Assembly (NCBI GenBank): GCA_900753135.1 | Contig: CAADXZ010000174.1 | Coordinates: 1 to 9,683, forward strand | Source: Clostridia bacterium | Lineage (GTDB): Bacteria > Bacillota > Clostridia > TANB77 > UBA1234 | DNA: 9,683 nucleotides | Reading direction: 5' to 3' | Part shown: positions 1 through 5,405 of the stretch, in pieces | How the letters are laid out: each line of letters opens with the position of its first letter | How positions within the stretch are numbered: position 1 is the first letter of the stretch | Position numbers and translations under genes: made by a program | The notes under the pieces: model-generated | The model's database searches: none | The model's input: the letters and a program-made list of their open reading frames with translations, nothing else | What the model was told of the DNA's origin: nothing

Positions 1-7
1 AGAAATA

Positions 8-1033
8 ATGAGGTGTATTTTGAAAGATAAGAATGATTATAAATCTTCATTAGATAGTAATTTAAAAGCTATTAATGACTCATTAGCCAAAACGAGCAAA
101 GCCATAAATGGTATTGTAAAAATCAATTATGATTTAATGATGCAAAATATTACTTATAGCTTAGAGAGTGCTAATAGAGCAATGGAACCTATATCAAAAA
201 TAGCACGTGAAATGCTTAAAACACAAGAACTTTTTATTAATTCAATTAATTCATATATGGATGGAATTCAACCAATATATTCAAGTTTGGTTAAGAACAT
301 TAAAATATTGGTAGGAAATCCAGATAGTTTGTTAAATTGGGGAAATTATTGTAATAAAATGAGTGACTTCTTTTGGATTTTTCCATATAAGATGAGTGTT
401 AAAGAGTTATATAAAATTTTGCAAGAAGCAGAAGATGAAAAAGCATTTGACAAGATGATGTTAAAATATTTTAACAAGAAAACAGTTGAAAAACTGTGTA
501 ATGATATAAGTGGTATGATGGATCCTAAACAAAAATCATTTTTTAAGCAAGTGTTATCTGCCTATAATAATAAATTGTACGCATTATCAAACTTGGGATT
601 GATTACATTAATAGACAATTTATTAACATATTATTTATTGGACAAAGGCTGTACTTCAAGACAAAATATTTTTGAACCAATAATAGATGATTTAGAATCG
701 AAAGATAATGATACAACCTTACCATATATAGTTGTAATGGTTGACAGCAATATAAATTTGCTTTATGAAACAATTTCCTTTAATGAAAAAATATCAATCA
801 AGACAAACAAAAAAACAAGAAGGAATCCAAGCTCACACGGACGTTCATATAGTAATAAAAAGATTGATTGCATAATGTTAATGAACACAATTTATTATTT
901 GTTATTACTGCAGAATGAGTTATCGATGTATAAGGATTCATTGCAAAGAAACAAGACCAAAAAGTGCTTCTATATTTTATCAACAAAAGAAAAAAAGAAA
1001 GCAAAAAAAGGATTGAAAAATGCAAAAAAGTAG
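8..1033 (+). CDS. HEPN-like helical protein, candidate RNase/defence protein (possibly 5'-partial)
   Basis: A 341-residue, almost wholly helical protein. Residues 10-105 are hydrophilic and heptad-like, suggesting a coiled coil. Residues 178-206 (Ala/Tyr/Leu-rich, with a LIDNLL stretch) resemble the first helices of HEPN folds. Residues 272-278 read RNPSSHG, fitting the R-x4-6-H signature (R272, H277) of HEPN ribonucleases, and a hydrophobic helix follows at about 287-300. The C-terminus is strongly basic (about 325-341). HEPN proteins often cleave RNA in abortive-infection or toxin systems; that role is inferred here from the motif and from the neighbouring mobile-element genes. The frame is open to the window edge and no ribosome site is visible before the ATG, so the true start may lie outside. 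It stands alone on the plus strand and converges with the repA-tnpV module. The family assignment is from motif and architecture only. Confidence 0.6.
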   Translation: MRCILKDKNDYKSSLDSNLKAINDSLAKTSKAINGIVKINYDLMMQNITYSLESANRAMEPISKIAREMLKTQELFINSINSYMDGIQPIYSSLVKNIKILVGNPDSLLNWGNYCNKMSDFFWIFPYKMSVKELYKILQEAEDEKAFDKMMLKYFNKKTVEKLCNDISGMMDPKQKSFFKQVLSAYNNKLYALSNLGLITLIDNLLTYYLLDKGCTSRQNIFEPIIDDLESKDNDTTLPYIVVMVDSNINLLYETISFNEKISIKTNKKTRRNPSSHGRSYSNKKIDCIMLMNTIYYLLLLQNELSMYKDSLQRNKTKKCFYILSTKEKKKAKKGLKNAKK

Positions 1034-1053
1034 CATTCCAAGATTCAAGGGGG

Positions 1054-1161
1054 ATGGGGCATTTCCCCATGCAAGTTTGAAAATGTAGTATGACATTTTC
1101 TATGCTTGCTATGTAGAGAAAAGGTAAATGGTAGTATTACCTTTTCAGTGCTTGCTATGTA
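1054..1161 (+). repeat. Cluster of three hairpins with a 13-bp direct repeat
   Basis: Directly after the HEPN-like gene lie three perfect stem-loops: 1054-1059/1065-1070 (6 bp), 1079-1086/1093-1100 (8 bp) and 1118-1127/1137-1146 (10 bp). The last two are each followed by TGCTTGCTATGTA (1103-1115 and 1149-1161), giving a 46-bp period. Both stems share the outer GAAAA/TTTTC pairs and a GTAGTAT core around the loop, but their inner base pairs differ while staying complementary. GCAAG at 1071-1075 can also pair with CTTGC at 1105-1109, which would extend the second hairpin. None has a U-tract, so they are not ordinary terminators. They could be an RNA 3' element, a small RNA, or a repetitive palindromic element. 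Confidence 0.6.
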
Positions 1162-1180
1162 TAAAAATCATCAAAAATTA

Positions 1181-1239
1181 AGAAGAGCCGATTTTAAAAA
1201 GTCACTTGAAACTGACTTCAAAAATCAGCTCTTTTTTGT
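1181..1239 (+). terminator. Long imperfect hairpin terminator, plus strand
   Basis: A long interrupted stem pairs GAGC, GATTTT and AGTC on the left with GACTT, AAAATC and GCTC on the right, around an ACTTGAAACT loop, and is followed by TTTTTT. It sits in the gap between converging genes and would end plus-strand transcription from the HEPN-like gene. On the minus strand the run after the stem is weaker (CTTCTTAATTTTTG), so it may only partly stop the repA-side transcripts. The rest of the 1034-1323 gap holds the hairpin cluster and AT-rich sequence with no further gene that I can see. Confidence 0.75.
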
Positions 1240-1323
1240 TTAACTTTTATTCAAGTTCCTTAATCAAAATTGAGTAAGGATTTTTCAAAAAATACTTTAA
1301 ACTTTGCTTAAGAAATTTGCAAT

Positions 1324-1647
1324 TTACTCTTTCAAAATGCCAATGTTTTTGAAGTAAAAGTATGCTTCTTTTCCACCCAAAAAGAAGATTTCTTGCTCCT
1401 CAAAATTTCGAATTTCAAGATCCAAATTCACTAACTTCTGAAGTATTTTGCAGTCATTTTTTGTAAGATAAATATCCTCATCATCTTCAAAAATTAGTTG
1501 CAAATTTGGATTGCTTTCTTTCAATTCGATGACTTCATCTAGCAACTTTTTGTACTCTTTATTCTTATATCTGAGTGCCACTTTTGCTTTATCAATTAGC
1601 TCTGCAAGTTCAATAAAATCTATGTTAAATAATTCATATTCACCCAA
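1324..1647 (-). CDS. Small hypothetical protein of the RepA/TnpV module
   Basis: A 107-residue acidic, helical protein of no family I can name. It starts at a TTG (1645-1647) with a perfect GGAGGT at 1655-1660 and a 7-nt spacer, which makes the non-ATG start convincing. Visible features are a Lys-rich helix at about 20-45 (ALRYKNKEYKKLL), an Asp/Glu-rich centre (EDDEDI, about 54-59), and a distinctive C-terminal EIFFLGGKEAYFYFKNIG segment. There are no TM segments or signal peptide. It is the last gene of the minus-strand repA-tnpV series, 72 nt after tnpV, and could be read with it or from its own promoter. Short proteins like this commonly accompany replication and transposition genes in clostridial elements, but no function can be given. 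Confidence 0.75.
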   Translation of the reverse strand: MGEYELFNIDFIELAELIDKAKVALRYKNKEYKKLLDEVIELKESNPNLQLIFEDDEDIYLTKNDCKILQKLVNLDLEIRNFEEQEIFFLGGKEAYFYFKNIGILKE

Positions 1648-1678
1648 GTTTTTTACCTCCGTTTCTTATCATTTTTAT

Positions 1679-1695
1679 GGAGCACAATGTGCTCC
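1679..1695. repeat. Perfect 7-bp stem-loop between tnpV and the small gene
   Basis: GGAGCAC at 1679-1685 pairs perfectly with GTGCTCC at 1689-1695 around a 3-nt AAT loop. It is GC-rich against an AT-rich background. No U-tract follows on either strand, so it is unlikely to be a full intrinsic terminator. It could be an mRNA processing or stability hairpin separating tnpV from the small downstream gene, or a protein-binding dyad. Confidence 0.5.
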
Positions 1696-1719
1696 GCTAC
1701 GACAAAATCGACTTTTAAT

Positions 1720-2073
1720 TTATGAATAAATCAATTCCCTTATCACAATTTCTTCAGCTCGATTTTTAATGTTGTTCATCTTCTGCATCCACAAAATATG
1801 GTTTGAAGCTTTTAATTTCTCATCTACATTTTCTTCTTTAGCAAGTTGAGATATTATCATATTAATTTGCTTTCTAGCTTCTTTATCCAGAGAAACTAAA
1901 TGATTAACTAATTCTTCACTTGCTACTAAATGATCAAACATAGCTTTTCTATGCTCTTTTAAAAATTTCTCTCTAAGTCTTCCATATTTGCCTACATTTC
2001 TCTTTTTACCTTCCATACCACATTGTATATCAGGTATGTACCAATCTTTGTTTTTAACGTATTTAAAATCCAT
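1720..2073 (-). CDS. tnpV: TnpV-family transposon-encoded protein
   Basis: A 117-residue protein that matches the TnpV family of Tn4451/Tn4453-type clostridial elements. It has the family's YGRLREKFLKEHR block at residues 30-42, then an amphipathic helix region, then a C-terminal block (99-117) with the hallmark MNNI..RAEEIV..ELIYS pattern. The length is normal and the gene looks intact. In the Tn4451 family TnpV is an accessory protein of unclear function; the serine recombinase TnpX does the excision, and no such recombinase is present here. The start is set by AAAGGAGG (2082-2089) eight nt before the ATG. It follows repA by 24 nt, so the two are almost certainly co-transcribed. Its presence marks this segment as mobile-element derived. 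Confidence 0.88.
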   Translation of the reverse strand: MDFKYVKNKDWYIPDIQCGMEGKKRNVGKYGRLREKFLKEHRKAMFDHLVASEELVNHLVSLDKEARKQINMIISQLAKEENVDEKLKASNHILWMQKMNNIKNRAEEIVIRELIYS

Positions 2074-2097
2074 TCTAAAGTCCTCCTTTATTTAATC

Positions 2098-2652
2098 TCA
2101 TATTACATAGAACCTATCTAAATTTTGATATTGATCTGAATTATCGTAAAATCTATTATCTCTTTTTAGTAAGTTAGAATTTACTATATTAGTATTATTA
2201 ATATAAGTATTATTAGAGCGGAGATTTTCCGGTTCTAGAAACGTAAAATTTCCGGTACTAGAGCCGGAGTTTCTACGGTTCTTGAAATAGTCACTTGGAA
2301 TTTCTTGGATTTTACCCACATAAATGATGTTTGGCTTTGAACATTTTTGCTTTTCTTCCAGTACAAGTTCGCAATCTCTTAGTTCTTTAAATGCTTTTGC
2401 AATTGTTTTATCAGATAAGCTTAATAGTTCTTGTAGTTCCTTTCTAGTGAAGTAGAGGTACACTCTATCATTTTTATCAGTCCAGAGATTAATAATTGAT
2501 AGAGTAAGCCTATCTAGTAGAAATCCATATAGTAAGATACTATCAGAACTTAATTTGTCTTTATAAAGTGGATGTATGAACAATTCTTTTGGAATTTTAA
2601 GGTAATGTTTAAGATTGAAACATTCATCAAGCTTATATGCATGGAATGCCAT
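2098..2652 (-). CDS. repA: RepA_N-family replication initiator, C-terminally short
   Basis: 184 residues from the start chosen here. Residues 17-112 match the RepA_N domain of plasmid and integrative-element initiators: KIPKELF at 19-25, a LLYGFLLDR helix (40-48), DRVYLYFT (62-69), a winged-helix-like DNA-binding segment (70-100) and the closing KPNIIYV (106-112). The frame is open upstream to 2799, but that extension is just the iteron array translated (a recurring FHEF tetrapeptide), and the ATG at 2652 has AAAGGAG eight nt before it, so 2652 is the start. After residue 120 there is only a low-complexity Asn/Ser-rich tail ending at 184. Members I know carry a further C-terminal domain, so this copy is either a short form or truncated. 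It heads the repA-tnpV unit. Confidence 0.85.
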   Translation of the reverse strand: MAFHAYKLDECFNLKHYLKIPKELFIHPLYKDKLSSDSILLYGFLLDRLTLSIINLWTDKNDRVYLYFTRKELQELLSLSDKTIAKAFKELRDCELVLEEKQKCSKPNIIYVGKIQEIPSDYFKNRRNSGSSTGNFTFLEPENLRSNNTYINNTNIVNSNLLKRDNRFYDNSDQYQNLDRFYVI

Positions 2653-2660
2653 TTTGATTG

Positions 2661-2684
2661 CTCCTTTCAATTTGCCTTGAAAGG
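2661..2684 (-). promoter_or_regulatory. Hairpin sequestering the repA ribosome-binding site
   Basis: CCTTTCAA and TTGAAAGG form a perfect 8-bp stem (2663-2670 with 2677-2684) around a 6-nt loop. On the minus strand the 3' arm contains most of the AAAGGAG ribosome site (2661-2667) of repA. If the hairpin forms in the mRNA it would block ribosome access and limit RepA synthesis, a common theme in replication copy control. What melts or stabilises it is not visible. Confidence 0.6.
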
Positions 2685-2706
2685 GCTTAAAATACAGGGA
2701 TTGAAA

Positions 2707-2770
2707 TTCGTGAAATTTCGTGAAACACTTTTTGGCGAAATTTTTGAATTCGTGAAACCAATTCGTGAAA
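2707..2770. repeat. Iteron array, putative RepA-dependent replication origin
   Basis: Four exact copies of TTCGTGAAA lie at 2707-2715, 2717-2725, 2749-2757 and 2762-2770, all in one orientation. A degenerate fifth (TTGGCGAAA, 2732-2740) lies in the gap. Three copies are preceded by AA and two followed by C, so the conserved unit may be AATTCGTGAAAC. Directly beside them (2771-2820) is a very AT-rich stretch that could be the unwinding element. Short direct repeats just upstream of a rep gene are the classic arrangement of RepA binding sites that both start replication and repress rep transcription. Origin activity is inferred. Confidence 0.65.
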
Positions 2771-2813
2771 CAAAAATTGTTTTTTTTGGTATTTTTCAAT
2801 ATTTTTTAGAAAC

Positions 2814-2859
2814 TAAAAAAATACCACTATAATCAGCTTTCCTTTGATTATAATGGTAT
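2814..2859 (-). terminator. Intrinsic terminator downstream of tRNA-Pro
   Basis: On the minus strand a 15-bp stem with a single mismatch (2845-2859 with 2821-2835, 9-nt loop) is followed at once by seven T residues. It lies about 60 nt beyond the 3' end of the minus-strand tRNA and should end its transcript, insulating the tRNA from the iteron/repA region. The last arm and U-tract can also pair with sequence further downstream (GGTATTTTT at 2788-2796 with AAAAATACC at 2817-2825), an alternative fold of unknown meaning. Confidence 0.8.
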
Positions 2860-2917
2860 TTATGCCTTTTGAATTTTTACAAATTCTTCTCGATTACCCT
2901 TATTTTGGGGTAAAAAA

Positions 2918-2993
2918 TGGTCGGGGTGAGAGGACTCGAACCTCCGGCCCCATGGTCCCAAACCACGTACTCTACCAGCTGAGCCACACCCCG
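2918..2993 (-). tRNA. tRNA-Pro (anticodon UGG)
   Basis: A full 76-nt cloverleaf including encoded CCA. The acceptor stem CGGGGTG pairs with CACCCCG, followed by discriminator A and CCA at 2918-2920. The D arm is GCTC/GAGT with loop AGCTGGTA. The anticodon stem CGTGG/CCATG encloses the loop TTTGGGA, giving anticodon TGG, which reads proline codons. The T arm has GGAGG/CCTCT and a TTCGAGT loop. It has its own promoter and terminator. A T-run and a small hairpin (2894-2899 with 2908-2913) follow the CCA. It lies at the edge of the mobile-element module, and tRNA 3' ends are common integration sites. Confidence 0.97.
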
Positions 2994-3005
2994 ATACAAT
3001 TATGA

Positions 3006-3034
3006 AGTATAACACGCTTTTTGTAATTTTGCAA
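3006..3034 (-). promoter_or_regulatory. Sigma-A type promoter of tRNA-Pro
   Basis: On the minus strand TTGCAA (3029-3034) and TATACT (3006-3011) are separated by exactly 17 nt and lie just upstream of the tRNA 5' end at 2993. No other gene lies between, so transcription would start almost at the mature tRNA. Confidence 0.8.
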
Positions 3035-3091
3035 TACTTATTTTTATTTTTTTACTATTTTTTATAACAAATTACTGCTAAGTGTTAATAT

Positions 3092-3157
3092 ATTGCTGAT
3101 TTAGGCCTAAAGCAATTATAACACTACCAAAATGTTTTATTTTATGGTAGTGTTATA
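3092..3157. repeat. Palindrome and 13-bp hairpin downstream of the membrane protein gene
   Basis: Two inverted repeats touch. The first (3092-3116) is a near-palindrome centred on TTTAGGCCTAAA, with ATTGC/GCAAT outer arms offset by three bases. The second is a perfect 13-bp stem, TATAACACTACCA (3117-3129) with TGGTAGTGTTATA (3145-3157), around a 15-nt AT-rich loop. They lie 70 to 140 nt past the stop of the minus-strand gene ending at 3230. The hairpin may mark the end of that transcript, but the following run (ATTGCTTT) is a poor U-tract. A binding site is an alternative. Confidence 0.5.
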
Positions 3158-3229
3158 TTAAAAAGGGGAATTTGAAAAACCTTGATTCTTGCAATTTTTA
3201 TTACAATATATGTTTTGATTGAATTATTT

Positions 3230-4471
3230 CTATAGCCCTAAGTCGTCAACTCTAAGGTCTGGTGCTCCTATATACATATCTCTATTGCCGTCTAGTCGAT
3301 GTAGTTTGATTATTGTGTAGTCTTCATAGTGGTACTCTATTGTGCCACCATCATTGCAATAATAGGCTCTAGGGTATTTCTTTTCGGCATTTTGATTGCT
3401 ATTAGTAGACATTGCTTCACTTGTATCTTTATTTGCTTTTTGTATTATTCCATCTAATGTTAGATATCCATTTTTCAATGCATTTTCTAAACTCATGCTT
3501 TTATTATCTACCTTTGTGTATACTTCGTCCAAGCCGAAGTAATATAAATCATATTCTGAATTCATGTTGTATAAGTCTTTATTATTTAAGATTTTCTTTT
3601 TATCTTTGTTTGCTGATTCTTTCACTGTTATTTCAAATTCATCATATCCTGTTACTGATATTTTTGATGCGTTTATTTGTGCTGGGTATGTTTCTTTTAT
3701 TGTGCCATCATAGTATATTACAACTTTTCTGTTTTTTCCGTAAAGATAATCTCTTTTTTCGTTTAATGCTATTTGGATTTTGTCTGATGAATTTCTTTCT
3801 GTTTCACCGCTTGCTGGTTCAACTATTATATATGCTGGCTTTTCTTCTATGATTGTTCCAACAAAGCTTTTTTCTGACGCCTTGTTTCTTAAATTTATTG
3901 TTTTGGTTATGCCAAATACTTTTGTTGTATCAGCATCATTAAGACTTTGGTTCATTACCCAAATATCATATCCTTCTGTTTGTTTTAAATTTATATATAT
4001 AAATTCCCAATTGTTTGTTCCGTAGTATCCAACTGTTGCTGTTTGTCCATTGTTTAATTGCATTTCTTTTTCTGTTAAGTCGGTGCCACAAACTCCCATG
4101 GGATTTTCTCCGTAAAGCAGAATTCTTGCATATTTGTTTGTGTCTGAATTGTATATTTTTATTCCACCGTCATAACCATTTTCTTCTCGTTCGAGTGTTT
4201 CGTAATTCCAGTCTACTGGTAAAGAAAAACTTAAAATATGGTCGTTAATTTCAATATTTATTTCTTTTTGTTCTATTAATTCACCACTTTCATTTTCCTC
4301 CAAAGTGCCGATTTTTGATATGTCGCCACTTTTTGATGGTGGTGCGTATTTGTGTCCCCACGTTCCGAAGATTACCCCCATATTGTTACTCATTCTGTAT
4401 ATGTCTGTTAGATATGCACTAGTTATTCCGAGTGCAATAATTATTATTGTCACTATTATAGTTTTCTTCAT
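3230..4471 (-). CDS. Membrane-anchored extracytoplasmic protein, function unknown
   Basis: 413 residues with a basic N-terminus (MKK) and one strongly hydrophobic segment at 4-21, without a lipobox cysteine or obvious signal-peptidase site, so it is probably held by this anchor with the rest outside. Residues about 70-195 form a soluble domain (FSLPVDWNYE, two cysteines only at 128 and 372). Residues 203-285 (GTIIEEKPAYIIVEP to VIYYDGTIKETYPAQI) resemble DUF3221-like or OB-fold modules of Firmicutes. Residues 306-405 form a further domain with YYFGLDEVY, SLENALKNGYLTLD and TIIKLHRLDGNRDMYIG blocks, which I recall only from uncharacterised clostridial proteins. The start has AAAGGTGG seven nt before the ATG. 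It is transcribed divergently from ttcA and is a single gene. No enzymatic residues can be recognised. Confidence 0.8.
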   Translation of the reverse strand: MKKTIIVTIIIIALGITSAYLTDIYRMSNNMGVIFGTWGHKYAPPSKSGDISKIGTLEENESGELIEQKEINIEINDHILSFSLPVDWNYETLEREENGYDGGIKIYNSDTNKYARILLYGENPMGVCGTDLTEKEMQLNNGQTATVGYYGTNNWEFIYINLKQTEGYDIWVMNQSLNDADTTKVFGITKTINLRNKASEKSFVGTIIEEKPAYIIVEPASGETERNSSDKIQIALNEKRDYLYGKNRKVVIYYDGTIKETYPAQINASKISVTGYDEFEITVKESANKDKKKILNNKDLYNMNSEYDLYYFGLDEVYTKVDNKSMSLENALKNGYLTLDGIIQKANKDTSEAMSTNSNQNAEKKYPRAYYCNDGGTIEYHYEDYTIIKLHRLDGNRDMYIGAPDLRVDDLGL

Positions 4472-4577
4472 ATCAAAACCACCTTTCTATTTATTAGACA
4501 TATAATTCTTAAAAAAGTTTCATTATTTATTTAGACTTTTTCTTATTGTTGTTTGTCTATTTTAATAGTAGGAATTA

Positions 4578-4606
4578 TTGTATATGTGTTATTGGTGTGA
4601 TATAAT
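4578..4606 (+). promoter_or_regulatory. Extended -10 promoter of the ttcA operon
   Basis: TTGTAT (4578-4583) and a perfect TATAAT (4601-4606) are separated by 17 nt, and the -10 box is preceded by TGA in extended -10 form. The predicted start is near 4613, giving a leader of about 60 nt before the ttcA ATG. Confidence 0.8.
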
Positions 4607-4673
4607 CTGTGCATGCGTAAGGACGAGTACTTGATTTGTCTTTATGTATAAGAGCATACGGGAGGACATATTA

Positions 4674-5405
4674 ATGAAACAAATTTTAAGTAGTATCAGA
4701 AAAGCAGTAGAAGATTATAACATGATTGAAGAAGGAGATAAGATTGCGGTTGCTTTGTCGGGCGGTAAAGATAGCGTTACTCTTCTTCTTGCATTAAAAA
4801 ATTTACAAATATTTTATCCAAAACATTTTGAATTAATGGCACTAACAGTTGATCCAGGTTCTGAAACTTTTGATACAACAGAGATGGAAAAGCTATGCGA
4901 AAAAATAGGCGTTGAATACGTAATAGAAAGAACTAATATAAAACAAGTAGTATTTGATATAAGAAAAGAAAAAAATCCTTGCTCTCTTTGTGCAAACTTA
5001 AGGAGAGGTGCGTTAAACGGGGTTGCAGAAGCACATGGTTGTAATAAGGTTGCACTTGGGCACCATCAAGATGACGTTATTGAAACATTTTTCTTAAGTT
5101 TGTTTTACGAAGGAAACATTCATACATTTGCACCAACAACGTATTTGTCTAGAAAAAATATTGTAACAATCAGACCAATGATATATGTAACAGAAAAAGA
5201 GATTAAAGGTTTTGCTAAACGTAATGAAATACCAATAATGAAGAAAACGTGTGTTGCAGATGGGTATACCAAAAGAGAATTTATTAAAGAATTAATTAAG
5301 GAACTAACTAAGACAATTCCTCGTCTAAGAGCATGTGTGTTTGGTGCGATACAGCGTTCAAATATAAAGGGATGGGAAAAAGTAGAATCTAAGGAGGAAA
5401 AATGA
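4674..5405 (+). CDS. ttcA: TtcA-family tRNA sulfurtransferase (PP-loop ATPase)
   Basis: A cytoplasmic 243-residue protein of the TtcA family, which adenylates a tRNA cytidine and replaces its oxygen with sulfur (s2C32 in E. coli), using an iron-sulfur cluster. The PP-loop is SGGKDS at residues 29-34. CSLC at 103-106 with the following NLRRG, the GHHQDDVIETFF block (129-140) and C193 match the family; C103, C106 and C193 are the likely cluster ligands. An ATG ten codons further upstream (4644) is in frame, but GGGAGG at 4660-4665 is correctly placed, 8 nt away, for the ATG at 4674. It is shorter than E. coli TtcA (about 310 residues), as is usual for Firmicutes members. The exact target base in this lineage is not certain. 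It overlaps the next gene by 4 bp (ATGA), indicating translational coupling. Confidence 0.9.
   Translation: MKQILSSIRKAVEDYNMIEEGDKIAVALSGGKDSVTLLLALKNLQIFYPKHFELMALTVDPGSETFDTTEMEKLCEKIGVEYVIERTNIKQVVFDIRKEKNPCSLCANLRRGALNGVAEAHGCNKVALGHHQDDVIETFFLSLFYEGNIHTFAPTTYLSRKNIVTIRPMIYVTEKEIKGFAKRNEIPIMKKTCVADGYTKREFIKELIKELTKTIPRLRACVFGAIQRSNIKGWEKVESKEEK

Noticed and set aside
798..1070. Minus-strand 90-codon open frame opposite the HEPN-like gene
   Set aside because: It lies antisense over the C-terminal part of the HEPN-like gene and its hydrophobic Phe/Leu/Ser composition is what antisense of Lys/Asn-rich coding gives; no ribosome site stands out.
1054..1161. CRISPR array
   Set aside because: Only two copies of a 13-bp repeat, no uniform spacers, and the intervening sequence is itself a hairpin.
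1679..1695. Intrinsic terminator after tnpV
   Set aside because: Good stem but no T-run on either strand, so it is listed only as a hairpin.
2653..2799. N-terminal extension of RepA by 49 codons to an upstream ATG
   Set aside because: The extension is the iteron array read in frame (repeated FHEF), and the ATG at 2652 has its own ribosome site 8 nt upstream.
3412..4505. Several plus-strand open frames opposite the 413-aa gene
   Set aside because: Overlapping, Leu/Phe-rich antisense frames with no supporting signals; the minus-strand gene has signal anchor, ribosome site and domain structure.
4472..4577. Promoter for the minus-strand 413-aa gene
   Set aside because: The region is very AT-rich and several -10-like strings occur, but none has a -35 at proper spacing.
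4644..4673. Ten-codon upstream start for TtcA
   Set aside because: The GGGAGG at 4660-4665 would lie inside that reading and is placed correctly for the ATG at 4674.
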